A DNA stretch of 57,436 bases from Bacteroidetes bacterium ADurb.Bin037 (GCA_002071175.1 MWER01000013.1:135412-192847); one strand, 5' to 3'. Numbered from the stretch's first letter, positions 32,102-40,956 are shown. Made by a program: numbers and translations. The notes: a model not told the origin generated them from the sequence alone.

Positions 32102-33263
32102 ACAGCGGTTGTGCATAGGATTTCACATCTTCCACCCCGATTGAACCGGATGAAAGGATGACCAGCCTTTCTATCACATTTCTCAATTCACGGACATTTC
32201 CCGTCCAGTTGAGTTTTTCAAGCTCGGCAATCGCTTCCGGCGTAATGGTCCTTAATGCCATCCCGTATTCGGAACAAATCTGTTCCAAAAAATAGGACGT
32301 AAGCAAAGGGATGTCCTCCTTGCGCTCTGCCAGTGTGGGAACGTGTATGACGATCACGCTCAGGCGGTGGTACAGGTCTTCACGGAACGTCCCCTTGCCT
32401 ATCTCCTGCAAGAGGTCCTTGTTTGTAGCGGCGATCACCCTTACACTGACAGCTATATCCTTATCCGAACCTACCCGGGAGATCCTGTTTTCCTGGAGTA
32501 CACGCAACACCTTGGCCTGTGCCGCCAAGGACATGTCCCCGATCTCGTCCAGGAAAAGGGTACCGCCGTCTGCCTGCTCGAATTTTCCTTTGTGCTGCCT
32601 GATAGCCGAAGTAAAAGAGCCTTTTTCATGACCAAAAAGTTCGCTTTCAATGAGCTCGCCCGGAATAGCAGCACAATTCACTTCTACAAAAGGCATCTTG
32701 GACCTGCTGCTCTTTTCATGCAACCAGCGTGCAACAAGTTCCTTTCCCGTACCGTTTGATCCTGTGATCAGAACACGTGCATCCGTAGCCGCCACGCGAT
32801 CTATCATATCCCAGATACGGCCTATGGCCGGAGATTCGCCTATCAGAGGGGGAACCTTTCCTTCTTTCCTTTTCAATTTTCTATTTTCCTGAACCAGTGT
32901 GGTCCTGTCATTTGCGTTCCTGATGGTGATCAGGATCCTGTTCAGATCCAAAGGCTTCTCAATGAAATCGTATGCCCCTTTTTTAATGCACTCGACAGCA
33001 GTATCTATGTTCCCATGACCCGAAATCATGATCACAGGTGCATCCATTTCCATTTCCTGAATCTTTTCCAGGACCTCAATGCCATCTATACCGGGCATCT
33101 TAATATCGCAAAAGACAGCGTTTATCTGCGATTTTTCCTGTTCCAGAATAGAAAGCGCCTGCTCTCCGTTTTCAGCAAGCACTACTTCGTAACCTTCATA
33201 TTCCAGAATTTCCTTCAGGGTATTACGTATACTCTTCTCATCATCAATAATCAATATTCTCAT
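32094..33263 (-). CDS. NtrC-like response regulator without C-terminal DNA-binding domain
   Basis: This 389-residue protein has a receiver domain (phospho-acceptor D53 in FCDIKMPG, acidic pair D7-D8, and K in EKPL). An AAA+ sigma-54 activator domain follows, with Walker A GSNGTGKE, GSFTSA at 215-220 in place of GAFTGA, Walker B GTLFLDEIGD, and the sensor II region GNVRELRNVIERL. The chain stops about 20 residues later, so the usual Fis-type helix-turn-helix is absent. It would activate RpoN promoters from solution or act on another target. GSFTSA-type loops occur in Bacteroidota homologues as far as I recall. The convergent kinase is the likely partner. Confidence 0.9.
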   Translation of the reverse strand: MRILIIDDEKSIRNTLKEILEYEGYEVVLAENGEQALSILEQEKSQINAVFCDIKMPGIDGIEVLEKIQEMEMDAPVIMISGHGNIDTAVECIKKGAYDFIEKPLDLNRILITIRNANDRTTLVQENRKLKRKEGKVPPLIGESPAIGRIWDMIDRVAATDARVLITGSNGTGKELVARWLHEKSSRSKMPFVEVNCAAIPGELIESELFGHEKGSFTSAIRQHKGKFEQADGGTLFLDEIGDMSLAAQAKVLRVLQENRISRVGSDKDIAVSVRVIAATNKDLLQEIGKGTFREDLYHRLSVIVIHVPTLAERKEDIPLLTSYFLEQICSEYGMALRTITPEAIAELEKLNWTGNVRELRNVIERLVILSSGSIGVEDVKSYAQPLFK

Positions 33264-33283
33264 ACTTCCCTCTTTTATTCGTG

Positions 33284-33291
33284 CAAAGATA
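33284..33291 (-). promoter_or_regulatory. -7 element of the NtrC-like gene
   Basis: The minus strand reads TATCTTTG, 20 bases before the ATG at 33263. No clear -33 box is seen. It is divergent from the cmk promoter in a 75-base gap. Confidence 0.5.
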
Positions 33292-33321
33292 CGGGAATTT
33301 CACAAATAGAAGATTTTCCGT

Positions 33322-33329
33322 TACATTTG
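33322..33329 (+). promoter_or_regulatory. -7 element of cmk
   Basis: TACATTTG fits TAnnTTTG, with a weak -33-like TTTC at 33298-33301 at 20-base spacing. The cmk ATG is nine bases after the box, so the leader is very short. Confidence 0.5.
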
Positions 33330-33338
33330 AGACAGATT

Positions 33339-34040
33339 ATGAAGAAGATAATCATAGCCATAGACGGACATTCATCTACCGGAAAAAGCACTTTTGCCAA
33401 ATCCATTGCCGCTGTCATGAATTACACGTACCTCGATTCCGGGGCGCTATACAGAGCCGTGACCCTGTATGCACTCGAAGAGGGACTGACCGGAAAAGAC
33501 GGACGCCCCAATGTCCGGGAATTGGTAAACCGTCTGAAGGATATCTCGGTAACGTTCCGCCGGGATCCAATAACGGGACGGAATGAAACGTTTCTGAACG
33601 GGAAAAATGTAGAGAAACGTATACGGAGCCTGGATGTATCCCAAAGTGTCAGTCCTGTTTCGGTTATTCCCCAGGTTAGGGAATTTGTTGACGTACAACT
33701 TAGAAAGTGGGGGGAAAAAAAAGGGATCGTAATGGATGGCCGGGACATAGGCACAGCCGTCTTTCCGCAAGCGGAACTGAAGATCTTCATGACAGCCCCG
33801 GCCGAGATCAGGGCACGCAGACGTTATAATGAAATGAAAGCCAAAGGAGAAGACGCCTCTTTTGAGGAAGTGCTGGATAATATCCGTGAGCGGGACCACC
33901 TGGATTCAAACAGGGAAACAAATCCGTTGGTAAAGGCCTCCGATGCCATTTTGCTGGACAACGGGAATATGAGTGTCGAAGAACAAATGATATGGTTTAA
34001 AAAATTAATGGAAGAGAAATGGGGTATCACGTTGAAATAG
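33339..34040 (+). CDS. cmk: Cytidylate kinase
   Basis: The ATG at 33339 gives a 233-residue protein starting MKKIIIAIDGHSSTGKSTFAKS, with the P-loop GHSSTGKST, LDSGALYRAVTLYA, and the CMP-binding segment VMDGRDIGTAVFP. The LID region is RRRYNEMKAKGEDASFEEVLDNIRERDHLDSNRE. It phosphorylates CMP and dCMP. The frame is open far upstream, but that part would overlap the regulator gene on the other strand. Its 3' end overlaps ispH by 22 bases. Confidence 0.96.
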   Translation: MKKIIIAIDGHSSTGKSTFAKSIAAVMNYTYLDSGALYRAVTLYALEEGLTGKDGRPNVRELVNRLKDISVTFRRDPITGRNETFLNGKNVEKRIRSLDVSQSVSPVSVIPQVREFVDVQLRKWGEKKGIVMDGRDIGTAVFPQAELKIFMTAPAEIRARRRYNEMKAKGEDASFEEVLDNIRERDHLDSNRETNPLVKASDAILLDNGNMSVEEQMIWFKKLMEEKWGITLK

Positions 34041-34900
34041 ATAGCAGATCAGGTTTCTGTTCCGGTGTGATTAGGACTATCCGGTGTGCCGAAAAAGCCC
34101 TTCAGACCGGCAAGAAAATATATTCATTGGGAGCTATAGTTCACAATAATGAAGAATTAAGCCGGCTGGAAGCCAAAGGATTGACAATAATCAGCCGCAA
34201 AGACCTGCATCATGTGCCGGAGGGATCTACAGTACTGATCCGTGCACACGGAGAGCCGCCTTCTACCTATACATTGGCTGCAGCTCGCAAAATAAACCTG
34301 CTTGAATGTACCTGCCCGGTAGTGCTCCAATTGCAGAAAAAGATAAAAAAGGAATATGCAAAAATCAGCCGGGAAAACGGTCAGATAGTCATCTTTGGCA
34401 AACGGGGCCACGCCGAGGTGGACGGTCTTGTGGGACAAGTATCCGGTAATGCAATCATTATTGAGAACGTTCAGGAAGTAGAGCATATACGGTTTTCGGG
34501 GGGACCCGTATCGTTATTTTCTCAAACTACCAAAAGTCCCGTTGAATATAAAAAGACAGGAGAAAAGCTCCTGGAACGGATAATAAGCACAGGAATGGAT
34601 CCCGGCCTGTTGAAGGTCTTCAATACCATCTGCGTACAGGTGTACGGAAGACAGGAGGAACTGACACGGTTTGCCGCCAGCATGTCAATTATCCTTTTTG
34701 TTGCCGGAAAAGAAAGTTCTAACGGTAAAGTCCTCTTTCGGACATGCAAGGAGGCAAATCTCCGCAGTTATGCCATTGAGAATTTCGGAGATATTTCTCC
34801 CGATTGGTTCAAACCGGGTGATAAAGTGGGTATTTGCGGAGCGGCTTCCACTCCTTTATGGCTCATGGAACAAATAGCTGAAAAAGTCCGCCATTTGTGA
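34019..34900 (+). CDS. ispH: 4-hydroxy-3-methylbut-2-enyl diphosphate reductase
   Basis: This 293-residue protein has the three [4Fe-4S] cysteines (SGFCSGV, LECTCPVV and NTICVQV) and substrate residues in IVHNNEEL, RAHGEPP, GKRGHAEVDG, SQTTKSP, SSNGKV and GAASTPLWL. It is the last step of the MEP pathway, giving IPP and DMAPP. The usual NATxxRQ after the third cysteine reads VQVYGRQ, a mild divergence. The start MGYHVEIDSRSGFCSG lies inside cmk, and the stop overlaps the next gene as ATGA. The cmk-ispH pairing is common in Bacteroidota. Confidence 0.95.
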   Translation: MGYHVEIDSRSGFCSGVIRTIRCAEKALQTGKKIYSLGAIVHNNEELSRLEAKGLTIISRKDLHHVPEGSTVLIRAHGEPPSTYTLAAARKINLLECTCPVVLQLQKKIKKEYAKISRENGQIVIFGKRGHAEVDGLVGQVSGNAIIIENVQEVEHIRFSGGPVSLFSQTTKSPVEYKKTGEKLLERIISTGMDPGLLKVFNTICVQVYGRQEELTRFAASMSIILFVAGKESSNGKVLFRTCKEANLRSYAIENFGDISPDWFKPGDKVGICGAASTPLWLMEQIAEKVRHL

Positions 34901-36528
34901 TGGATCAGATATTTGCCGACATAATCTTTCCACTGGCCCTGGAAGGCTCTCTATCATACAGGGTGCCCCCGGAAATGGCCTCCAATGCCGTCAGGGGTTG
35001 CCAAATCAAAGCCCCTGTGGGGAATCGCATCCATACCGGAGTGATATGCAATATCCGTCGGGAATCTGAAATAACCATTTCAGATAGTGATATCAAGGAT
35101 ATACAGTCAATAGAGACCGCATTGCCCACCATACCGGAAAAAACGCTCCGGTTCTGGGAATGGATAGCCGGTTATTACATGTGTCCGCCGGGAATGGTGG
35201 CAAAAATGGCCCTTTCCCTCTGGAGATTCAAAAGACGTGCACAACCGAAGGAACGGGACCCCGGAGCCCTTCCCCCGCCCGGGCTGCCTCTCTATGTACA
35301 AGGTGTTGACAGGGTCGATTACTACATGGAACGGATACGTGAAGTCCTGGCAGCCGGGGGACAATGTCTGATCATAACCCCGGACAGGATATCCTGTGAA
35401 ATAATGTATGAGTCCCTTTTTCCGGAGCTCGGGGAATCTCTGATCTGCTATCATTCCAAAAGGACACTCAAAGAACAGAGCCGAGCCAAAAAGGAACTCT
35501 TTGCAGGCAATCCCTGCGTGATCACCGGAATGCACCTTTCCCTGCTGTTGCCTTTTACCCGCCTGGGACTCATAATTGTCGACCGGGAAGAACATCCGGG
35601 ACATAAGAAGACGGATGCCGCACCCCTTCTGAACGCAAGGGATGCCGCCCTGATGATGGGAAAGATCTGCAATGCACAGGTCGTGCTGGGATCATCCGTT
35701 CCATCACTTGAAACGTTGTACAATTCAGACAAGGGAAAATATATATACAGGGATATCTGCCCGCTTATTCCGCAAAATCAGGTCAGGCCGGTTGTCATTG
35801 ACACATCCCGGTCTTTTGCTTCAAGAAGTATGAAAGGTCATTTCGACATCAGGACGCACCAGGCCATGGAAAAAAGTCTGTCAGACGGCAAAAAAATAAT
35901 ACTTGTAGAAGCCGACCGGTCAATGGCAGAGGATCATCCGACGGACCCGCTTATAGTTGTGTGTAAACCTTTACAACTACATCATCACCTGGGAAAGGAC
36001 ACGGGTATGATCTGTTTCCTGCATACGGAAAAACTTCTTTCCAGAAAACATTTCCGCGCTACCGAACAAGCCGGGCAAATTATCGGGAACGCCCTCCTGT
36101 GGGCCACATCTCAAAGTCCCCGGATCCCGGTCTTTGTCCAGACCGACGATATGGACCATCCCTTTTACCGTTCACTGCAGGAAGGTTTTCTCCACACATT
36201 TTTCATATCCCTGCTTGAAGATAGGAAAAAGTACGGTTATCCGCCGTTTTCAAGACTTATCTTTCTTACGGTATCACATCGAAAAAGATCACTGGCCCGG
36301 GCCCGGGAAGGATCGCTCACCGAAAATCTCTCCGCAGCCGGTCTTCCGCTACGCATAGAAGGCCCTTTTATCCCGGGGGAATCACACAGTATGTTATTTT
36401 CTTTCCGTTTGCAGATCACCATCCCGCGAACGGTAAAGGTACAACAGACCAAAGAAAGAATATTGGCTGTTATCAATCAGACCCCTCTGGCTCCTGCCCG
36501 GTGCAGGATAGATGTGGATCCTGCCTGA
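34897..36528 (+). CDS. PriA-like protein with lost helicase and zinc motifs (pseudo-helicase)
   Basis: This 543-residue protein aligns by eye with primosomal protein N' (PriA, usually 730-830). The N-terminal DNA-binding domain (1-100) is recognisable: FADIIFPLALEGSLSYRVP and APVGNRIHTGVI. In the helicase region, where PriA has HGVTSSGKT, this one reads QGVDRVDYY (135-143), so the Walker A lysine is gone. Motif II DEEH is DREEH (229-233) and motif III GSATPS is GSSVPS. The zinc-binding cysteines are missing, as are the GTQM and QVAGRAGR motifs, although FRATEQ and KKYGYPPFSRL persist. It should not hydrolyse ATP. The uninterrupted frame and coupled start (ATGA with ispH) argue for a maintained protein. 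Confidence 0.85.
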   Translation: MMDQIFADIIFPLALEGSLSYRVPPEMASNAVRGCQIKAPVGNRIHTGVICNIRRESEITISDSDIKDIQSIETALPTIPEKTLRFWEWIAGYYMCPPGMVAKMALSLWRFKRRAQPKERDPGALPPPGLPLYVQGVDRVDYYMERIREVLAAGGQCLIITPDRISCEIMYESLFPELGESLICYHSKRTLKEQSRAKKELFAGNPCVITGMHLSLLLPFTRLGLIIVDREEHPGHKKTDAAPLLNARDAALMMGKICNAQVVLGSSVPSLETLYNSDKGKYIYRDICPLIPQNQVRPVVIDTSRSFASRSMKGHFDIRTHQAMEKSLSDGKKIILVEADRSMAEDHPTDPLIVVCKPLQLHHHLGKDTGMICFLHTEKLLSRKHFRATEQAGQIIGNALLWATSQSPRIPVFVQTDDMDHPFYRSLQEGFLHTFFISLLEDRKKYGYPPFSRLIFLTVSHRKRSLARAREGSLTENLSAAGLPLRIEGPFIPGESHSMLFSFRLQITIPRTVKVQQTKERILAVINQTPLAPARCRIDVDPA

Positions 36529-36529
36529 A

Positions 36530-38323
36530 TCACATTTTGCGTATTTTTAATTTCTGACCGGGATAAATCCTGGAATTGCCGCCTAATTCATTTAGCGAAC
36601 GTATGTTCTGGACCGAGATCCCAAACTTATTGGCAATGTCCCATAAATTGTCACCCGATTTTACAGTATAATACTCAAAGGATCCGTCATGGGAAGTAGT
36701 TACGGTGGCAGAGGAATAGATCTTAAGTGTACTGCCTGCATAAATGGTATTGTTGCGCATATTGTTCCAGGAACGGATATTGGCAGCACTGACTTTGTAT
36801 TTTTCGGCTATACCCCCGATCGTCTCTCCCCGCTGTACTTTATGTGTAATCAAGTTGCCTTGTGGCTTGACGGCCGAGGTGCTCTGGGAAGCGGATTCGC
36901 TTTGGGCGGCTGAAGCTTTCGGAGCAGCGGCACGGTTCGTATATATGATCAATCGCTGGTTTGGCATGATCCTGTCCGATCTGAGCCCGTTCCAGTATTT
37001 GACATCGGCGATTCTGACACCGTAACGGTAGGCAATATGGCTCAACGTCTCTCCGCTCTTTACCCTGTGTGTGATCTGTTGATCAGAAGCAGTAGCCCTG
37101 GTGTTCAGGATCAACGGATTAAAATAAACACTGTCCTTATATGAAAATATGGTATCCTGCAATGCGGCAAAATCCCCGCTGTATTCATAAGGCAGACGTA
37201 AAACATAGGGACGTTCAACTCCCGGAATGATGTCCTTCGTATATTGAGGGTTCAGGTCTCTGAGTTGATCGAGTGATATGTCCAGGAAAGAGGTTATCTG
37301 TTCAAAATGGAGCATTTTATTGACTTCAAAAGTATCGACATGAGCAGGCATCTCAACAGGCAAAGGTCTGATCATGTGTTCGTTATAATAGCGCATAGTA
37401 TAGAGTACCGCCACAAAGGCCGGCACATAACCACGTGTTTCCCTGGGAAGGAACGGATAAATGTCCCAAAATTCACGCGATCCCCCTGCCCTGCGAATGG
37501 CCTTGTTCACATTGCCTACGCCGCAATTGTAGGAAGCTATGGCAAGTACCCAGTCCCCGTATATACGATATGAGTCCAGAAGGTAACGGGCGGCTGCATC
37601 TCCGGAAACGATCGGGTCCAGGCGTTCGTCAACATAGGAATTAATGGTCAGGTTATAATTCCGTGCAGTACGGTACATGAACTGCCACATACCCGTTGCC
37701 CTGGCTTTCGATACCGCACGGGGGTTAAGGGCAGATTCTATGACGGCCATAGCCTTGAGTTCCAGCGGCATATCATAGGAGTTGAAAATCTCTTCGAATA
37801 GGGGCATGTAATACTGTGCCAGTCCCAGGATCGTTGGGATACGGTCCGGCATCTTCTGGGTATAATGGATGATATGGTTCTTGACAATATTGTTGTAGGG
37901 CAGCTTGATAAAGCTATTCATCCTGGACAGTCTCTCAATATAGATAGAATCAGGTATATCCGATTTCAGGAAAGCCGTGTCCAGGGTCTCCAGAGTCATG
38001 GGATCAGGCATCTGATTCAGCAGGTTCTGATGATAATACAGGCTCAGGCGTTGTTCCGTAGACAGAGAATCATCCCAGAAATCCATAACGACTGCGGGAT
38101 TGTCAAATCCGCCTTCATTCAACCCATCTTCCATATACAAAGAGTCTGCTGCAGGCAATTCAAGGGACATCAACGTCCGTTGCAGAGAATCCGTCAGCCT
38201 GAGCAGGGAGTCTACCTGCCTGGTAAGTTGTTTTTTGGATGGTCTTTTGATTGTCTGAGCACCCGTAGAGTTGGGGAGCATTATGAATGTAAACATCAAA
38301 AAGATCAGGAATTTCGATTTCAT
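36530..38323 (-). CDS. Membrane-bound lytic murein transglycosylase (MltD-like) with three LysM domains
   Basis: This 597-residue protein has a signal peptide (about 22 residues) and an SLT domain whose catalytic glutamate is E196 in AMAVIESALNPRAVSKARATGMWQFM, with AIASYNCGVGNVNKAI further on. Three LysM repeats follow in the C-terminal third, beginning HRVKSGETLSHIA, HKVQRGETIGGIA and YTVKSGDNLWDIA. It cuts peptidoglycan in the periplasm while LysM binds the glycan. It follows DUF5683 in the conserved parA-parB-DUF5683-transglycosylase order. The stop is one base from the convergent PriA-like gene. Confidence 0.94.
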   Translation of the reverse strand: MKSKFLIFLMFTFIMLPNSTGAQTIKRPSKKQLTRQVDSLLRLTDSLQRTLMSLELPAADSLYMEDGLNEGGFDNPAVVMDFWDDSLSTEQRLSLYYHQNLLNQMPDPMTLETLDTAFLKSDIPDSIYIERLSRMNSFIKLPYNNIVKNHIIHYTQKMPDRIPTILGLAQYYMPLFEEIFNSYDMPLELKAMAVIESALNPRAVSKARATGMWQFMYRTARNYNLTINSYVDERLDPIVSGDAAARYLLDSYRIYGDWVLAIASYNCGVGNVNKAIRRAGGSREFWDIYPFLPRETRGYVPAFVAVLYTMRYYNEHMIRPLPVEMPAHVDTFEVNKMLHFEQITSFLDISLDQLRDLNPQYTKDIIPGVERPYVLRLPYEYSGDFAALQDTIFSYKDSVYFNPLILNTRATASDQQITHRVKSGETLSHIAYRYGVRIADVKYWNGLRSDRIMPNQRLIIYTNRAAAPKASAAQSESASQSTSAVKPQGNLITHKVQRGETIGGIAEKYKVSAANIRSWNNMRNNTIYAGSTLKIYSSATVTTSHDGSFEYYTVKSGDNLWDIANKFGISVQNIRSLNELGGNSRIYPGQKLKIRKM

Positions 38324-38337
38324 ATACGGAACATTTG

Positions 38338-39222
38338 TTAAAAAGTTAATCTCAATTGTATCCCCGCACCCGGCAAAACTGCAGAAGCATAGGAATTACC
38401 CGGAATCAGTCCCGGTTCAATACGAAGGGTAAGGTCGTCGCTGACGTCAAAATCCTTGAAATGAGCGAAAACGTTTGCATCTATTATATTGAGGGCATAT
38501 ACCAGGAGTGTCGCAATGATGGAATAATCCCGGTAACGGCGGAACGTATCCCGGTACCATTTGATATTGTCCGGTGACATCCATCCGTCATATTCAGAGG
38601 GTTTGGCCGTGGCATGATTGTACATGATCTTGTAGCGCCGGTATTGAAGGCCATTGTATTGCCAAAAATAACCGCAAGCAATCAATCCCCCGTAAATGAT
38701 GGGAAGTTTCCAGTAATCCCCGTTATACATCTGTCCCAGTCCCGGTAAGAGGGCGGAATAGAGGGTCGCCCTGGCCGGAAGGACCGGTTTGTCGTATTTA
38801 AAGTTGACAACCCCATCCAGGAGACTGCTCCAATAAAACAGACCCGCTCCGGCGTAACACAGGTTCCTGTATAAGACATAGGAATCATCTTCAGTATCCA
38901 GGTATTTCTTATTGAAATGGCAGCCCATATAGATACCGGCTCCCATCCCCGCATAGATGACCGGGATTTTCCAGTATTGACGGTTGTATGCCTGGGAATA
39001 TCCGGGCAGGATCAAAGCTCCGGAAAACATACGGCCTATTTTAAGGGTATCCTTGCCGGCAAGTGCCGTGAAATAAGTACGCAGTTTAAAAGATTCTTTG
39101 GCCTGAACTGTGGTATCATTTACCGCACTACTGCCCTGATCCCCCATATCTATGGCAAACTGACCATAGGCCAAGGGAATGTAGCAAAACAGGCACAGGA
39201 GGAATATCAGGCTACGTTTCAC
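38338..39222 (-). CDS. DUF5683 family envelope protein
   Basis: The GTG at 39222 gives a 294-residue protein with signal sequence MKRSLIFLLCLFCYIPLAYGQ. An ATG 25 codons upstream would put a non-signal stretch first and overlap parB, so the GTG is preferred. Paired repeats PGYSQAYNRQYWKIPVIYAGM and PGLGQMYNGDYWKLPIIYGGL, each near hydrophobic helices, are typical of DUF5683, a family of unknown function in Bacteroidota. It lies between parB (14-base gap) and the transglycosylase, suggesting a link of envelope growth with chromosome segregation, which is only inference. Confidence 0.87.
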   Translation of the reverse strand: MKRSLIFLLCLFCYIPLAYGQFAIDMGDQGSSAVNDTTVQAKESFKLRTYFTALAGKDTLKIGRMFSGALILPGYSQAYNRQYWKIPVIYAGMGAGIYMGCHFNKKYLDTEDDSYVLYRNLCYAGAGLFYWSSLLDGVVNFKYDKPVLPARATLYSALLPGLGQMYNGDYWKLPIIYGGLIACGYFWQYNGLQYRRYKIMYNHATAKPSEYDGWMSPDNIKWYRDTFRRYRDYSIIATLLVYALNIIDANVFAHFKDFDVSDDLTLRIEPGLIPGNSYASAVLPGAGIQLRLTF

Positions 39223-39236
39223 AAATAAAGGACAGG

Positions 39237-40133
39237 CTATATATTGTTTTTCTCTAGTGCTTCCAGGAAAGACTCCATTTCGGCATCGCTGGAGCAATGG
39301 ATCGTGAAGACGCCCTCACCTCTTGTATTCCTTTTTACGCTTATATTATGGTTGAAATACCTTCCGATCCTCTCCAGAACACGGTAATACACATCGGGAA
39401 GTTCCGTTTCTTTTGTTTTAGTCTCAGTCCGTGATGATTTTCCGGAACGGACCAGACTTTCCACCTGCCTAACCGAGAGATCTTTTTCCACGATCTTTTT
39501 TGCCAGTATCAACCGGGCAGAATCATCTTCCAGTGAAAGCAATGCCCTGGCATGACCCATAGACAAAGCACCGGCCCTGATCAGCAACTGAACCTGGGCA
39601 GGCAACTGGACCAACCGGAGGTAATTGGCAACTGTAGCCCGTTTTTTTCCAACACGTTCCGCCAGTTTTTCCTGCGTAAGGTTGCATTCCTCAATAAGAC
39701 GCTGGAATCCGAAAGCAATTTCCATGGCATCCAGGTTCTCGCGCTGGATGTTTTCTACCAGGGCCATTTCCAGCAGAGCACTATCCTCTACCTGGCGTAT
39801 GTAAGCGGGTACTTTTATCAATCCGGCCATCCTGGCTGCCCTGAGCCTCCTCTCGCCACTTACCAACTGGTATCTGCCGGGGGTCAGTTTTCTAAGTGTT
39901 ATGGGTTGGATAAGCCCCAGGTTTTTGATCGAAGCAGCCAGCTCCAAGAGAGATTCTTCATTGAATTCCTTTCTTGGCTGTTCCGGATTTACCTCTATCA
40001 AATCTATCTCTATCATCGAAGTGCCTTCCACAGACGGAAGCACCACCGGGGTCCTGGGTTTCCAATCTCCCAAAGAAGGCGTTTCCGATATCAGGGCACT
40101 CAATCCTTTTCCTAAAGCCGGTTTCTTAGTCAT
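39237..40133 (-). CDS. parB: Chromosome partitioning protein ParB
   Basis: This 298-residue protein starts KKPALGKGLSALI, the usual ParB N-terminus. It has the CTPase/ParB N-domain (IEVNPEQPRKEFNEESLLELAASIKNLGLIQPI, then GERRLRAARMAGL with the GERRxRA CTP motif and ENIQRENL) and a helix-turn-helix (TQEKLAERVGKKRATVANYLRL). A C-terminal dimerisation region follows. It loads at parS and organises the origin region. It overlaps parA by eight bases. I saw no parS-like palindrome in this window. Confidence 0.96.
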   Translation of the reverse strand: MTKKPALGKGLSALISETPSLGDWKPRTPVVLPSVEGTSMIEIDLIEVNPEQPRKEFNEESLLELAASIKNLGLIQPITLRKLTPGRYQLVSGERRLRAARMAGLIKVPAYIRQVEDSALLEMALVENIQRENLDAMEIAFGFQRLIEECNLTQEKLAERVGKKRATVANYLRLVQLPAQVQLLIRAGALSMGHARALLSLEDDSARLILAKKIVEKDLSVRQVESLVRSGKSSRTETKTKETELPDVYYRVLERIGRYFNHNISVKRNTRGEGVFTIHCSSDAEMESFLEALEKNNI

Positions 40134-40899
40134 GTTGATTCTTCTTTAAAAATTCCCTGGCCAGATTCAGGTAATTGTTACTACCGACGGAAGCGGCATC
40201 GTACAGAATCACCGGTTTACCGTGCGAAGGGGCTTCGCTCAGACGTACATTCCTCTGAATGACAGTCTGGAAAACCATGTCCTGGAAATGGTGCCTCACT
40301 TCTTCCACTATCTGGTTGTGTGACCGGAGCCGCACATCATACATAGTCAAAAGAAATCCTTCTATAGCCAGTCCGGGATTCAGTCTGCTTTGAACTATCT
40401 TAATGGTATTGAGCAATTTGCCAAGTCCTTCCAAGGAGAAAAACTCACATTGTACCGGGATGATTACCGAATCGGCAGCCGTCAGGGCATTTACCGTAAT
40501 CAGACCCAGGGACGGGGAACAGTCGATTATCAGGTAATCGAAATGCTGTCGTATAGAGTCCAGTTTCTGTTTCAGTACCCCCTCCCTTTCAGGGACGGAT
40601 AACAATTCGATCTCTGCCCCTACAAGGTCTATGTGGGAAGGGATAAGCTTGAGTCCTTCGATCTCGGTCTGGATGATAGTCTTTTCAATGGGCACCGTCC
40701 CTATCAGGCATTCGTAAAGGGTATCTCCGCTACTGGCGTTCGGATCGAAACAAAGGCCCGAGGTCGTGTTTGCCTGCGGGTCGGCATCTACCAGTAAAAC
40801 ATTCTTTTCCATCACGGCCAGGGACGCTGCCAGATTGATGGCCGTCGTTGTCTTCCCCACTCCTCCTTTCTGATTCGCAATAGCGATTACTTTTCCCAT
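40126..40899 (-). CDS. parA: Chromosome partitioning ATPase ParA
   Basis: The ATG at 40899 gives a 257-residue protein, MGKVIAIANQKGGVGKTTTAINL, with the deviant Walker A KGGVGKTT and Walker B LIIDCSPSLGLIT. The preceding 26 codons of open frame lie in the promoter region and are not used. ParA forms ATP-dependent dimers on the nucleoid and moves ParB-parS complexes. It leads the parA-parB-DUF5683-transglycosylase operon, with a -7 box 28 bases upstream of the start. Confidence 0.96.
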   Translation of the reverse strand: MGKVIAIANQKGGVGKTTTAINLAASLAVMEKNVLLVDADPQANTTSGLCFDPNASSGDTLYECLIGTVPIEKTIIQTEIEGLKLIPSHIDLVGAEIELLSVPEREGVLKQKLDSIRQHFDYLIIDCSPSLGLITVNALTAADSVIIPVQCEFFSLEGLGKLLNTIKIVQSRLNPGLAIEGFLLTMYDVRLRSHNQIVEEVRHHFQDMVFQTVIQRNVRLSEAPSHGKPVILYDAASVGSNNYLNLAREFLKKNQHD

Positions 40900-40926
40900 A
40901 AAGTTCCCGGTTTGATATCTATTTGG

Positions 40927-40934
40927 CAAATATA
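40927..40934 (-). promoter_or_regulatory. -7 element of the parAB operon
   Basis: The minus strand reads TATATTTG, 27 bases before the parA ATG. No strong -33 box is seen. It is divergent from the lipid kinase -7 box at 40957-40964. Confidence 0.5.
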
Positions 40935-40956
40935 CATTAATTACCACAAATATTCT

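Noticed and set aside
34897..36528. PriA-like gene as a decayed pseudogene
   Set aside because: The frame is open for 543 codons, the start is coupled to ispH, and structural landmarks are kept. Loss is confined to catalytic and zinc motifs, which looks like a change of function.
36530..40899. parS site near parAB
   Set aside because: No palindrome close to the common 16-base parS consensus was found by eye here or elsewhere in the window.
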